Shown: positions 28,103 to 37,202, counted from the stretch's first letter. The stretch is DNA of 64,000 nucleotides from Polynucleobacter alcilacus (GCF_018881545.1 NZ_JACVQD010000001.1:710039-774038); one strand, 5' to 3'. Notes: generated by a model not told the origin, from the sequence alone. Program-made: numbers and translations.

Positions 28103-28882
28103 TTATTGAATTGAAAAGCCGAGCATGCTAATGGAGCTCATTTCGATACCATCAGTGTAGATTTTGACATGCTCACCCTCTTCTTGTAATGCAAGGGCAT
28201 ATAAAGCCGGCCAATAATGCTCAGCTGTGGGGACAGATAAATGCGCTGAGTCACCATACTTCTCCCAGTCAATCAATGGTTCATGATGATTAGCGCGAAT
28301 TTGAGATACAAAAAAATCGTTAAAGTCTTTAGCCCAAGGATAAGGTTCTGCGTCTTGCTGCCAATGAATAGTCCGCAAGTTATGCACTACATTACCGCTT
28401 GATAGAATCAGGATATTTTCATCACGTAAAGGGCGCAATTGCTTAGCCAACTCATAATGCTGGCGAGCTGACATGGAACCATCTAGACTGAGTTGCACCA
28501 CTGGAACATCTGCTGCTGGATACATGTACTTCAAAACAGACCATGCGCCATGATCAATGCCCCACTCATTCTCTTCAAGAACAATGGGGACATTTAATAA
28601 TTCTTGAACACGATCGGCTAGCGCGGGACTTCCAGGCGCTGGATATTCAATCTCAAACAACTCCTGCGGAAAGCCACCAAAGTCGTGAATCGTTTTAGGT
28701 TTTGGCATCGCGGTGACCCATACTCCTCGGGTTACCCAATGCGCCGAAATGAGCAATATGGCATCGGGCCGCTTGAACGATTTACTGAGATCAGCCCAAG
28801 CCGTGGTGTAACGGTTAGGCTCGATAGCATACATAGGACTGCCATGGCCAGCGAAAACTGCAGGTTGGCGCTGGCTAGTCAT
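28103..28882 (-). CDS. DODA-type extradiol aromatic ring-opening dioxygenase (YgiD-like)
   Basis: The family (class III LigB-like, zinc- or iron-dependent) opens catechol-type rings; E. coli YgiD acts on L-DOPA. Metal ligands are expected at His13 in AGHGSPM, at the histidine in ISAHWVTRG and further C-terminal histidines; GIDHGAWSVLKYMYP and VQLSLDGSMSARQHYE are family blocks. The length of 259 residues matches YgiD. Physiological substrate unknown. It precedes crcB and follows a 45-residue membrane protein gene on the same strand. Confidence 0.87.
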   Translation of the reverse strand: MTSQRQPAVFAGHGSPMYAIEPNRYTTAWADLSKSFKRPDAILLISAHWVTRGVWVTAMPKPKTIHDFGGFPQELFEIEYPAPGSPALADRVQELLNVPIVLEENEWGIDHGAWSVLKYMYPAADVPVVQLSLDGSMSARQHYELAKQLRPLRDENILILSSGNVVHNLRTIHWQQDAEPYPWAKDFNDFFVSQIRANHHEPLIDWEKYGDSAHLSVPTAEHYWPALYALALQEEGEHVKIYTDGIEMSSISMLGFSIQ

Positions 28883-28891
28883 TAATGCGAA

Positions 28892-29029
28892 TTAGCCGAA
28901 TACGAAACCAGTATGAGCTGCTACCAATGCAAACAAAATCGCCAGACTTGTAGCGGCGGCTAGCATCACAACCAAAGTAATGATCTTTTTGTTAATTTCT
29001 TCTTTAGATTCGTTATGCCATTCGTTCAT
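28892..29029 (-). CDS. Small single-pass membrane protein (45 residues)
   Basis: An ATG at 29027-29029 preceded by GAGGATTTAGC opens a 45-codon frame ending in TAA. The protein has a charged, Glu/Lys-rich N-terminus (MNEWHNESKEEINKK) and one hydrophobic segment (about residues 16-38) ending AHTGFVFG. I do not recognise the family. The good Shine-Dalgarno, the sensible protein architecture and the fit in an otherwise empty gap between two genes of the same strand support it. Function unknown. Confidence 0.72.
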   Translation of the reverse strand: MNEWHNESKEEINKKIITLVVMLAAATSLAILFALVAAHTGFVFG

Positions 29030-29073
29030 GCTAAATCCTCTGTAAATACATTAATTAGTGAGGTAATTATCCA

Positions 29074-29241
29074 CTATCGTCCGCGACCGGCCTTGCGCAT
29101 CATGCCTTTTCCGCCCCCAAAGCCTGCTTGAGGCCTTCCGGCTGGGCCAGATGGGCCTTTGGGGACTGGTGGACGTGCTGGCGGCTTAGCCACTAATGGT
29201 TTAGCCGGGTTCTTTGGGTCGGGTTTCTTATCGTCAGTCAC
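29074..29241 (-). CDS. Small basic proline/glycine-rich protein (55 residues)
   Basis: A GTG start at 29239-29241, preceded by AGGAGCAAAAAA, opens a 55-codon frame. The protein is rich in Pro, Gly, Lys and Arg, starting MTDDKKPDPKNPAKP, with a collagen-like GPSGPAGRPQ stretch and a FGGGKGMMRKAGRGR tail. It is probably intrinsically disordered and may bind nucleic acid, by charge alone. I do not recognise the family. It lies upstream of the 45-residue membrane protein and divergent from the M50 protease gene 29 bases away. Confidence 0.65.
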   Translation of the reverse strand: MTDDKKPDPKNPAKPLVAKPPARPPVPKGPSGPAGRPQAGFGGGKGMMRKAGRGR

Positions 29242-29270
29242 TTTTTTGCTCCTATGGATATCATATTGCC

Positions 29271-29939
29271 ATGATTACTGACTATTCTATCCAAGCTGTC
29301 GCAATTAATGCGATTCCCTTAATTTTCGCTATTACGATTCATGAAGCAGCCCATGGTTATGTGGCTCGTCAATTTGGTGACAATACGGCGTATATGCTGG
29401 GGCGAGTTACCCTCAATCCGGCTAAGCATATAGACCCCGTTGGCACTATCCTTATTCCCTTGGTGCTCCTAATTACCGGATCTCCATTTCTGGTGGGCTA
29501 TGCAAAACCAGTACCTGTGAATTTTGGACGCCTCAGAAACCCCAGAATTGACTCAATTTGGGTCGCTCTAGCCGGTCCTGGGTCTAACTTTATTCAAGCG
29601 CTGATTTGGGCGGTATTGCTCATCTGCCTAATGGGATTTGGAGTCGAAGAAAAGTTTCTTATCTCCATGTCGCAAGCGGGAATTTCCTGGAATATTGGCT
29701 TGCTCGTTTTTAATCTCTTTCCACTACCTCCGCTTGATGGGGGCCGGATTCTTTCCAGCCTGCTTCCAGCCCGACAATCAATTGCGCTTGGCAAACTAGA
29801 GCCCTGGGGATTTTTTATCGTTCTGGCGCTAGTCTTCACTGGAATCATCGGCAGTCTGTGGATGGAGCCCTTGATGGCTTTCTTCAAATGGATACTCTAT
29901 CTTTTCACGATTCCACTACAGATGATCTTCGGGGCCTAG
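29271..29939 (+). CDS. Site-2 protease family (M50) membrane metalloprotease
   Basis: The ATG at 29271 gives a protein starting MITDYSIQAVAINAIPLIFA; the in-frame extension from 29214 overlaps the divergent 55-residue gene and adds no membrane-like sequence. The zinc motif HEAAHGY (about residues 22-28) and the NLFPLPPLDGGRI block (about 149-161, the third ligand Asp) define the family. The protein has about five membrane segments and 222 residues, without PDZ domains, so it is the short SpoIVFB/YwhC-like type rather than RseP. Substrate unknown. Confidence 0.9.
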   Translation: MITDYSIQAVAINAIPLIFAITIHEAAHGYVARQFGDNTAYMLGRVTLNPAKHIDPVGTILIPLVLLITGSPFLVGYAKPVPVNFGRLRNPRIDSIWVALAGPGSNFIQALIWAVLLICLMGFGVEEKFLISMSQAGISWNIGLLVFNLFPLPPLDGGRILSSLLPARQSIALGKLEPWGFFIVLALVFTGIIGSLWMEPLMAFFKWILYLFTIPLQMIFGA

Positions 29940-30029
29940 GTAAAACAAAGGACATCTATATGAGGTATGCTGTTTTTGAGTTTCCAATGATTTAGCCCCC
30001 CTTACATAACTACTTACTAGAGGTTTGAT

Positions 30030-30482
30030 ATGAAATTAAACAAGATAATTTTAGCGGGTACCGCAACAGTTCTAGCTATTGGTGCAGGTGTTGCTTTTGC
30101 TCAGTTTCAAAAACCCGAAGATGCCATTAAGTATCGTCAAAGTGTGTTTACAGTGATGGGCAACTCCTTTGGAAAAATTAGTGCCGTTGTAAAAGGTGAG
30201 GCCCCTTACAACAAAGATGAGCTTGCAAAGAACGCCGCTATTGTGGCGATGATGTCCACTTTGCCATGGCAGGCATTCGGACCGGGTACTGAAGGCGGCA
30301 AAGCACAGTCTGATATCTGGTCAGATAGCGCCAAGTTCAAAGCGGCTTCTGAAAAAATGCAGTTGGCTGCAGTCGATTTAAATAAAGCCGCTCAATCTGG
30401 CGACTTGGAAAGTATTAAGAAAGCCTTTGGCGCTACAGGGGCAAGCTGCAAGAATTGCCATGATGACTTTAGGAAGAAGTAA
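30030..30482 (+). CDS. Cytochrome c' (class II c-type cytochrome)
   Basis: A signal peptide (about residues 1-24, ending VAFA) is followed by the four-helix-bundle cytochrome c' pattern. The heme motif CKNCH is at residues 140-144, near the C-terminus as expected for this class. Family members bind NO, and some transfer electrons. The 150-residue length is normal. It converges on a cytochrome b561 gene 19 bases away, which may be its redox partner. Heme attachment would need the Ccm system encoded at the window's right end. Confidence 0.93.
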   Translation: MKLNKIILAGTATVLAIGAGVAFAQFQKPEDAIKYRQSVFTVMGNSFGKISAVVKGEAPYNKDELAKNAAIVAMMSTLPWQAFGPGTEGGKAQSDIWSDSAKFKAASEKMQLAAVDLNKAAQSGDLESIKKAFGATGASCKNCHDDFRKK

Positions 30483-30501
30483 TTCTGAAAGTATTGCTAA
30501 T

Positions 30502-31182
30502 TTATTTTGTAATCAGGTAGCCGACCACTACCGCGATCACGCTCAACAAAAACAGCGCTATTCCACGTTGTAGAGCCCCATCCTTGGAGGCATGACCCAA
30601 GTCCGAAGGCAAGTAATTTGCTTCCTGGCTTGGGTCAATTTCTTTATCACCGTCTAACATGGGCTTCACAAGATTTTCTCCCTTGAATTTCTGGTAATAA
30701 ACGATGGCAGCAATATGGATTGCAATCAAGCTGTAAATCACCACTTGATTGCCTTCGTGAATACTGGATAGAAGTGATACGGTTGCATTCGATACATATT
30801 TGGCGAATGGGCCTTGAAAAGCAATCTCATCATCGACAAATAAACCCGTAGCTACTTGAACACTTAAGGCTATTAATAAAGCAAATACCGAAAGTGCTCC
30901 CAAGGGATTGTGTCCTAGATATTGAGGCCCCCTACCTTGAAGATAATTAAGCAAACCCTGGCGCGTTGGAAAGAATGATGTAAAACGTGCATGCTTAGAG
31001 CCAATGAAACCCCAGCTGAGCCGAAATAACAGTAAGGTCAAAATGCAATACCCAAAACGGGCATGCCACTCGATTGCATTACCGCCAAGATTGACACTAA
31101 TCAAACTGCCAACAATGCAGAACACCAATAGCCAATGAAATAGCCGAATAGGTAAATCCCAAACACGTATTATTTTCTTCAT
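30502..31182 (-). CDS. Cytochrome b561, di-heme membrane protein
   Basis: The protein has a cytochrome b561/Ni-Fe hydrogenase cytochrome b fold. Features are IRVWDLPIRLFHWLLVF at residues 5-21 with a heme-ligand histidine, AIEWHARFGYCILTLLLFRLSWGFIGSKHARF near 37-68, and IAIHIAAIVYYQKFKGENLVKPM at about 151-173. It probably passes electrons from quinol to a periplasmic cytochrome such as the neighbouring cytochrome c'. A last hydrophobic segment follows a hydrophilic loop at the C-terminus. 226 residues. Confidence 0.9.
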   Translation of the reverse strand: MKKIIRVWDLPIRLFHWLLVFCIVGSLISVNLGGNAIEWHARFGYCILTLLLFRLSWGFIGSKHARFTSFFPTRQGLLNYLQGRGPQYLGHNPLGALSVFALLIALSVQVATGLFVDDEIAFQGPFAKYVSNATVSLLSSIHEGNQVVIYSLIAIHIAAIVYYQKFKGENLVKPMLDGDKEIDPSQEANYLPSDLGHASKDGALQRGIALFLLSVIAVVVGYLITK

Positions 31183-31204
31183 GCATTAAGGATAAAGCAA
31201 AGTC

Positions 31205-32146
31205 TTATTGAATTTCCGGCAAGTCTTTTTGAATGATTTTTAAACCCTCCCGCAAAGCCTCTTGATAGCGCTTGCGCTCTGCCTGAATTGTTTCTGCAGT
31301 CCAAGGATAAAAACCTTCTCCTGTTTTCATGCCAAATTTTCCGCTGGCTACGCGTTCGCTTAGGCACTTTGCAATAGTGGACGAGTTATTTAAAGAGGGG
31401 TAAATGGTAGTTCCACCAGCAGCATGAATCTCCAGTCCCGCATGATCTCTCTGCATTGCTGGGCCAGCTGCAATGTACCGAAAGCCAAAACCAAAACGTA
31501 CCGCCTTATCAATATCTTCGGGGCTACAAATACCTGCATCTACCATGGAGAAGGCTTCACGCGATAAGGCATGCTGCAATCGGTTTGCCAAAAATCCTGG
31601 TAAATCTTTTTTGACCGTTACGGGAACCATGCCACAGGCAGTCATTAATCTTGATAGGCTTTCGCCAACCATCGGCGACGTTTTTTCACCATAGACAACC
31701 TCTACACAGGGAACCAAATGGGCTGGCATGAAGAAATGTAAACCAATCATGCGAGCCGCTGTTTTCAATCCAGCTGCAATTTGGCTAATCGGAAAGCTAG
31801 TGCTATTGCTTGCTAAGACTGCTTCCGGTTTTGCATACTTTTCCAGCTTGGCAAATAATTCCTGTTTGATATCGAGACGCTCTGGAACGCACTCAATTAC
31901 CAAGTCGATATCAGACCAATCAACCTCTTCTAATGTGCCAGCGACCGTTAGAAGATGAATACGATGCTCATAACCGAGTTCAGTCATGGTATTCACAAAG
32001 TAATCCGGTAATAAGGCTCGGCGCTCAGTAGTCAGTTCAACCACCTGGACGGCACAGCCCCCTCGCGCGCAAACTGCAGCAACATCGGCCCCCATCGTGC
32101 CACCGCCGACAATGACTACTTTGGTTTCAGCTGGGGTAAACAACAT
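31205..32146 (-). CDS. 3-hydroxyacyl-CoA dehydrogenase-like protein, paralogue A
   Basis: The protein has an NAD-binding domain (VVIVGGGTMGADVAAVCARGG, residues 10-30) and a C-terminal 3HCDH domain. The catalytic His-Glu dyad keeps the usual 12-residue spacing in HFFMPAHLVPCVE, but the canonical asparagine of HFxNP is a methionine and the motif gains a second histidine. This points to a substrate different from ordinary acyl-CoA. The 313 residues are monofunctional. A paralogue with the same MPAH motif is at 38495-39421; the two flank the TRAP locus. Substrate unknown. Confidence 0.85.
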   Translation of the reverse strand: MLFTPAETKVVIVGGGTMGADVAAVCARGGCAVQVVELTTERRALLPDYFVNTMTELGYEHRIHLLTVAGTLEEVDWSDIDLVIECVPERLDIKQELFAKLEKYAKPEAVLASNSTSFPISQIAAGLKTAARMIGLHFFMPAHLVPCVEVVYGEKTSPMVGESLSRLMTACGMVPVTVKKDLPGFLANRLQHALSREAFSMVDAGICSPEDIDKAVRFGFGFRYIAAGPAMQRDHAGLEIHAAGGTTIYPSLNNSSTIAKCLSERVASGKFGMKTGEGFYPWTAETIQAERKRYQEALREGLKIIQKDLPEIQ

Positions 32147-32230
32147 GACAAATTCTCCTAAAGGGACAGACTTTTATCTAAAAATCCACATACAATGAGA
32201 CCATTATTCCAATAAAAAACATAGTGAGAC

Positions 32231-33160
32231 ATGATCCCCGTCAATTCGGTGCTACAGGTCGGCCATTTCCCTGAAATGATGCAGGCGGAAATAGATCGAC
32301 GCTTTACCCCTACCCGCCATCTAGATCCCCAAGCTCCAGCGCCAGCCGGAAACTTTGAGGCGATTTTGATTCGCTCCAATACCAAGCTGCCTGAAGCTTT
32401 GGTAAAACAAATTCCGAGCATCCACCTAGTAGCTACTTGTGGCGTGGGCTACGACAACCTACCCTTGGCTTACCTAAAGCAGCATGGCATTCAGGCTACT
32501 AATACTCCGGGCGTCCTAAATGATGCTGTCTGTGAATTAGCGATAGGGATGATGTTTGGACTTCTGCGGCGCCTCCCTGAATCTCAGGAATACGTCAAAA
32601 GTCTCGCATGGTCTCAGGCCCCATTCAAGCTGACCACCACCCTAGCAGGCAAACGTGTGGGGATTGCGGGCATGGGACGCATAGGTCAAGACTTAGCCAA
32701 ACGACTTGAACCTTTTAAAGTTGCCATCGCGTACTCTGGGCCAAATCCAAAACCCTTACCTTATAAGCACTATTTCAGCGTTAAAGATTTAGCCCAGAAT
32801 TGTGATGTTCTCTTTCTGGCCTGCCCTGCTACCCCAGATACTGAAAGAATGATTAATGCCGAGGTTCTTGAGGCCCTAGGACCCACTGGATACCTGATTA
32901 ATATAGCTCGCGGGAGCGTAGTCGACGAGACTGCTCTTTTAGATGCACTGCAGCATAAAAAGATCGCTGGAGCTGCTCTAGATGTATTCGACAATGAACC
33001 TCATCCCAATACTGCTTTTTTACATCTTGAAAATGTTTTATTAACCCCTCATATTGGGAGCGCCACCGCAGAAACACGGATAGCCATGACCAATTTAGCG
33101 GTAGATAATTTAGAAGCTTTCTTTACACAACAACCACTTCTCTCGGAAGTACATTATTAA
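32231..33160 (+). CDS. 2-hydroxyacid dehydrogenase (D-isomer specific, NAD(P)-dependent)
   Basis: The protein has the D-2-hydroxyacid dehydrogenase fold with substrate loop VATCGVGYDNLPL, nucleotide motif VGIAGMGRIGQDLAKRL (about 138-154), catalytic Arg in INIARGSVVDE, Glu in FDNEPHP and His in LTPHIGSATAET. GHPR/glyoxylate-type enzymes share this layout. The length is 309 residues. It begins 13 bases before the aldolase-family gene, so it probably acts in the same route as the TRAP-imported substrate. It is divergent from paralogue A. Confidence 0.9.
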   Translation: MIPVNSVLQVGHFPEMMQAEIDRRFTPTRHLDPQAPAPAGNFEAILIRSNTKLPEALVKQIPSIHLVATCGVGYDNLPLAYLKQHGIQATNTPGVLNDAVCELAIGMMFGLLRRLPESQEYVKSLAWSQAPFKLTTTLAGKRVGIAGMGRIGQDLAKRLEPFKVAIAYSGPNPKPLPYKHYFSVKDLAQNCDVLFLACPATPDTERMINAEVLEALGPTGYLINIARGSVVDETALLDALQHKKIAGAALDVFDNEPHPNTAFLHLENVLLTPHIGSATAETRIAMTNLAVDNLEAFFTQQPLLSEVHY

Positions 33161-33172
33161 AACGGAGTCAGC

Positions 33173-34099
33173 ATGACCATTTCTTTAATTCCATCCACTC
33201 TACCTGCAGTGTTATCCCCAGTATTAACACCGTTCAAAGCAGATAGCACTCCAGACGCACAAAAATTGCTCAAGCAATGCAAATGGCTAGAGGCAAATGG
33301 TGTTGGTCAGGCAATCTTTGGAACCAACTCCGAAGCAAATTCGATGTCAGCCACACAAAAGATGAATACGCTTACCGCACTGATTGAAGGCGGCTTAAAC
33401 CCAGAGCATATGATGCCCGGTACTGGCTCAACTTCTGTCGAAAGCACTTATAGAATGACCGCCCATGCTGTGAGCCATAAATGTGCGGGTGTATTGATGT
33501 TGCCACCCTTCTACTACAAAGATATTACAGATGATGGTCTGTTTGCCTACTTTTCTGAAGTAATTCAAAGGATTGGAAATCCAGCATTACAAATTTATAT
33601 TTACAACATCCCTCCTGTTACCAAAATCAATTTAAGTCTCGCACTACTAGAACGCTTAATAAAAGAGTACCCAAAAACTGTAGTTGGTATGAAAGATAGC
33701 TCTGGTGATTGGGAATACACAGAATCTGTCATTAAGCTATTGGCTCACTCGGGCTTCCGTGTCTATGCAGGTAGTGAAACATTTCTGATGCGTACCTTAC
33801 GTGCTGGTGGCGTTGGCTGTATTTCTGCGACTGCAAACGTCAATCCAAAAGCAATTGCTGACGTAGCGACACACTGGAGAGAGTCTGATGCTGATGAACG
33901 CCAAGCAGATTTAGATCAAATACGCGGAATTTTTGCTAAATATCAAATGATTGCCGGCATGAAAACCGCAGTGGCGCATTACAGCAATGATCCCGAATGG
34001 TTAAGAGTACGCCCACCACTAGTGCAGTTGAGTGCTGACCAACAAGCCATGTTATTGAGTGAGTTAAAAGCAATTAATTTCAGCATGCCAGGTCTGTAA
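33173..34099 (+). CDS. Dihydrodipicolinate synthase/N-acetylneuraminate lyase family protein
   Basis: This is a class I aldolase-type (beta/alpha)8 barrel. The Schiff-base lysine is in VVGMKDSSGDW (about residue 178) and the catalytic tyrosine in IYIYNIPPVTKI (about residue 147). The GTNSEANSMS loop replaces the GTTGE of true DapA, so DapA is unlikely. Members near TRAP transporters and enolase-superfamily enzymes often cleave or dehydrate 2-keto-3-deoxy sugar acids. The ATG has a GGAG Shine-Dalgarno. 308 residues. Confidence 0.88.
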   Translation: MTISLIPSTLPAVLSPVLTPFKADSTPDAQKLLKQCKWLEANGVGQAIFGTNSEANSMSATQKMNTLTALIEGGLNPEHMMPGTGSTSVESTYRMTAHAVSHKCAGVLMLPPFYYKDITDDGLFAYFSEVIQRIGNPALQIYIYNIPPVTKINLSLALLERLIKEYPKTVVGMKDSSGDWEYTESVIKLLAHSGFRVYAGSETFLMRTLRAGGVGCISATANVNPKAIADVATHWRESDADERQADLDQIRGIFAKYQMIAGMKTAVAHYSNDPEWLRVRPPLVQLSADQQAMLLSELKAINFSMPGL

Positions 34100-34132
34100 T
34101 TCAAAATCTTCAAGAGATAAATAGGAGACAAA

Positions 34133-35083
34133 ATGAAACTATTCAAAATCATTACCTTATCACTCGGCTTTTTATGCGCTAGTGCTCATGCACAAAATAT
34201 CTCAATTGCTACTGGTGGTACTGGTGGCGTTTATTACCCAATGGGTGGTGGTCTTGCAGCAGTACTTTCAAGCAAGGTACCGGGAATGTCAGCAACTGCT
34301 GAAGTTACAGGGGGCTCTGTTGATAATTTAAAGCTAATAGGTACTGGCAATCCCTATGTTGGTTTTTCCATGGCAGATGCAGCAAAAGATGCTCAAACTG
34401 GTGCTGACAAGTTTAAAGATAAGCCCATTGATGTTCGCACCTTACTCATACTCTACCCAAACCTCATGCATGTCGCTACAGTTGAATCTACAGGCATTAA
34501 AACTATGAGTGACCTCAAGGGTAAACGTGTTAGTACTGGAGCACCAGGTAGCGCAACTGAAGTGATGGCATTTCGTCTACTTGAAGCAGCTGGTCTTGAC
34601 CCTAATAAAGATGTTAAACGCGAACGCTTGAGTGTTGCTGAGTCTGTGAATGCGGTAAAAGACCGCAAGATTGATGCATTTTTTTGGGTCGGCGGTTTAC
34701 CAACAGCAGCCGTTACAGACTTAGCCAATAGTCCTGGCATGAAAATTGTCATGGTAGATACATCGGCTGAAGTTCCTGCCATGAATAAAAAATATGGAAA
34801 CTTGTATTTTCCATCGGTGATTACCAAGCAGACCTATAGTGGTATGGCTAAAGATAATAATGTGGCTGCCGTTGCCAACATCCTCGTTGTCAATGCCAAT
34901 ATGCCGAATGATGAGGCGTATAAAATTGTCAAGGCTATTTTTGATAATCAACTTGAGCTAGTTCGTTCACATGCCGAATATAGGAATGTAAAACTAGAAA
35001 ATCAAAAAGCGAATGCGACGCCAGTTGCCTATCATCCCGGCGCATTGAAATACTTTAAAGAAAAAGGTATCAAAGTCAACTAA
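34133..35083 (+). CDS. TAXI-family TRAP transporter solute-binding protein
   Basis: A signal peptide (about residues 1-21, ending AHAQ) is followed by ISIATGGTGGVYYPMGGGLA, the hallmark N-terminus of TAXI receptors, and by LKGKRVSTGAPGSATEVMAFRLLEAAGLD. It would deliver a substrate to the fused TRAP permease encoded 72 bases downstream. A stem-loop lies between the two genes. 316 residues. Ligand unknown; the neighbours suggest a sugar acid or other hydroxy acid rather than an amino acid. Confidence 0.93.
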   Translation: MKLFKIITLSLGFLCASAHAQNISIATGGTGGVYYPMGGGLAAVLSSKVPGMSATAEVTGGSVDNLKLIGTGNPYVGFSMADAAKDAQTGADKFKDKPIDVRTLLILYPNLMHVATVESTGIKTMSDLKGKRVSTGAPGSATEVMAFRLLEAAGLDPNKDVKRERLSVAESVNAVKDRKIDAFFWVGGLPTAAVTDLANSPGMKIVMVDTSAEVPAMNKKYGNLYFPSVITKQTYSGMAKDNNVAAVANILVVNANMPNDEAYKIVKAIFDNQLELVRSHAEYRNVKLENQKANATPVAYHPGALKYFKEKGIKVN

Positions 35084-35091
35084 GCTTTATC

Positions 35092-35112
35092 GGGGTGAGT
35101 GAATCTCACCCC
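35092..35112 (+). terminator. Intercistronic hairpin between TRAP receptor and permease
   Basis: A perfect 8-bp stem GGGGTGAG/CTCACCCC with loop TGAAT follows the receptor stop. It is followed by TTCT rather than a T tract, so it is more likely an mRNA-stabilising or partial terminator element allowing more receptor than permease. Confidence 0.6.
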
Positions 35113-35155
35113 TTCTGCATTATTGCGCTATAGAAATATAAAAATAGGCTGAGAT

Positions 35156-37168
35156 ATGAACCAAAACGTAATCGATAACGAAACCCAAGAAAAGCTGGAT
35201 GCCTTCATTAAGCAAGAGGAGGGCGATTCCAATGACTACAAAGGGCTTTTGGCTACATTTATTACCTTGGTTGCAGTGGGTATGTCTTTGTTTCATCTCT
35301 ATGCCGCCTATTCGATTGTTCCAACTCACCAACTGCGGGTCATTCACGTTGCTCTAGTCTTATTTTTAGTGTTCCTAAGTTTTCCGATTGCAGCCCGCTT
35401 TAAAAATCGCCTCATGTTTTGGGATGTACTATTTGCTATAGGATCAGTTGCGATCGCTTATTACATTCTGGCTGGTGGCGATGATTTCATGGACAGAAAT
35501 ACTGCGCCAAATTCAACCGACGTCATCATTGGTATTGGACTCATCCTACTCATTTTGGAAAGCGTGAGAAGAACCAATGGCCTGGTATTAGTTTCGGTTA
35601 CTGTTTTGTTTCTGCTCTATGCCCTTTTTGGTAATTACCTCCCAGCACCATGGACTCATAAAGGATATGACCTCTCTCGTTTGGTTGGCTATATGTATAT
35701 GACGCTTGAGGGCATTTATGGGACTGCGGTCGATGTATCTGCCACCTTAATTATTCTATTCACGATCTTTGGCGCCTTTTTGCAATTTACTGGCGCAGGT
35801 AAGTTCTTTATTGATTTCTCCTTTGCGGCTATGGGCGGTAAATCTTCCGGCGTTGGCAGAACCATTGTGTTGTCTTCCTTCTTGATGGGTGGTCCGTCTG
35901 GCTCTGGAGTGGCTACTACTGTTACTGTAGGATCTGTTGCAGCGCCAATGCTAGAGAAGGTGGGTTACGAAAAGAATGCCGCTGGTGGTCTATTAGCTGC
36001 CGGGGGCCTAGGTGCCATTATTTCGCCACCAGTTCTAGGCGCAGCCGCATTCTTGATTGCAGACTTCCTCAAGATTTCGTATCTGGATGTATTGCTGATG
36101 GCAACTATTCCAACCATCCTGTTTTATCTTGGCTTATTTGTCATGGTAGAAATCGATGTGCGCAAATACGGTATGAAGCACATTCATTTTGAATCCGCAG
36201 AAAGTGCATGGGAGCTCACCAAAAAATACTGGTTCCATTTCTTTTCTCTTATTTCAATTGTAGTGTTCATGATGTTTGGTTTCTCACCAGTCATGTCAGT
36301 ATTTTGGGCAACGGTGGTGTCGGCTTTCTCCAGCATGCTACGCAAAGATACAGCCATCATTCCTTGGGCTTGGTTTAAAGGCAAAGAACCCATCTTCTCT
36401 GGCTTATTTAACTCCAACCTCACAAAAGCACTTGCTGCAGGCTCAACAGGGGTTTTGGCAATTGCCGCTACCTGCGCGGGTGCTGGCTTGATTGTTGGCA
36501 CAGTGACCTTAACAGGGCTCGGTCTTAAATTTAGCTCGATCGTCATTCAGTATGCAGGTGGATCACTCTTACTCACTGCTATCTTTACCGCTTTAATCGT
36601 CTGGATCGTTGGCCTCGCAGTGCCTGTCACGGCGTCTTACATTATTTGCGCGGTGATTGCTGCTCCGGCATTAATTAACTTAGGTGTACCAGCTTTTGCT
36701 GCCCATATGTTTATCTTCTACTACGCTGTTCTTTCAGAAGTCTCGCCGCCGACTGCCCTCTCTCCATTTGCAGCAGCAGCGATATGTAAGGGCAATCCGT
36801 ATAAAACGACATTACAAACTTGGAAGTATGTAGCACCGGCGATTCTGGTGCCATTCATGTTCGTATTAGACAAGTCTGGTGTCAGCTTGCTCTTAATGGG
36901 ATCCAGTAGCGCCTTGGAGCAGGCTGATTGGATGCAGATTGCTTGGATCTCATTTACTGCAGTAGTGGGAATTATCTGTTTAGCTGGTGGTCTACAAGGA
37001 TGGTTTATTGAGAAAACCAAAACCTTTGAGCGCGTCATCATGGTCGTCTCTGGGGTTGCTTTAGCTTATCCCTCAACAGAAGCTGATCTGCTTGGTTTCA
37101 TTGGCTTTGGCTTAGTCCTACTCACCCAAACAATGACTCACTTAAAGCTAAATCGCAAACCCATTTAG
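35156..37168 (+). CDS. Fused TRAP transporter permease (DctQM-type)
   Basis: The 670-residue protein joins the small 4-TM domain (about residues 40-170) to the large 12-TM domain (about 180-600), the fusion used by TAXI systems. The large domain shows the repeated GGPSGSGVATTVTVGSVAAPMLEKVGY and AAGGLGAIISPPVLGAAAFL blocks, and VSPPTALSPFAAAAI, all family signatures. It sits in the inner membrane and uses an ion gradient. A few further hydrophobic segments form the C-terminus. Confidence 0.94.
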   Translation: MNQNVIDNETQEKLDAFIKQEEGDSNDYKGLLATFITLVAVGMSLFHLYAAYSIVPTHQLRVIHVALVLFLVFLSFPIAARFKNRLMFWDVLFAIGSVAIAYYILAGGDDFMDRNTAPNSTDVIIGIGLILLILESVRRTNGLVLVSVTVLFLLYALFGNYLPAPWTHKGYDLSRLVGYMYMTLEGIYGTAVDVSATLIILFTIFGAFLQFTGAGKFFIDFSFAAMGGKSSGVGRTIVLSSFLMGGPSGSGVATTVTVGSVAAPMLEKVGYEKNAAGGLLAAGGLGAIISPPVLGAAAFLIADFLKISYLDVLLMATIPTILFYLGLFVMVEIDVRKYGMKHIHFESAESAWELTKKYWFHFFSLISIVVFMMFGFSPVMSVFWATVVSAFSSMLRKDTAIIPWAWFKGKEPIFSGLFNSNLTKALAAGSTGVLAIAATCAGAGLIVGTVTLTGLGLKFSSIVIQYAGGSLLLTAIFTALIVWIVGLAVPVTASYIICAVIAAPALINLGVPAFAAHMFIFYYAVLSEVSPPTALSPFAAAAICKGNPYKTTLQTWKYVAPAILVPFMFVLDKSGVSLLLMGSSSALEQADWMQIAWISFTAVVGIICLAGGLQGWFIEKTKTFERVIMVVSGVALAYPSTEADLLGFIGFGLVLLTQTMTHLKLNRKPI

Positions 37169-37202
37169 ATTGATTGTTAGCTTAATTCTCATTGATCTAG
37201 TA

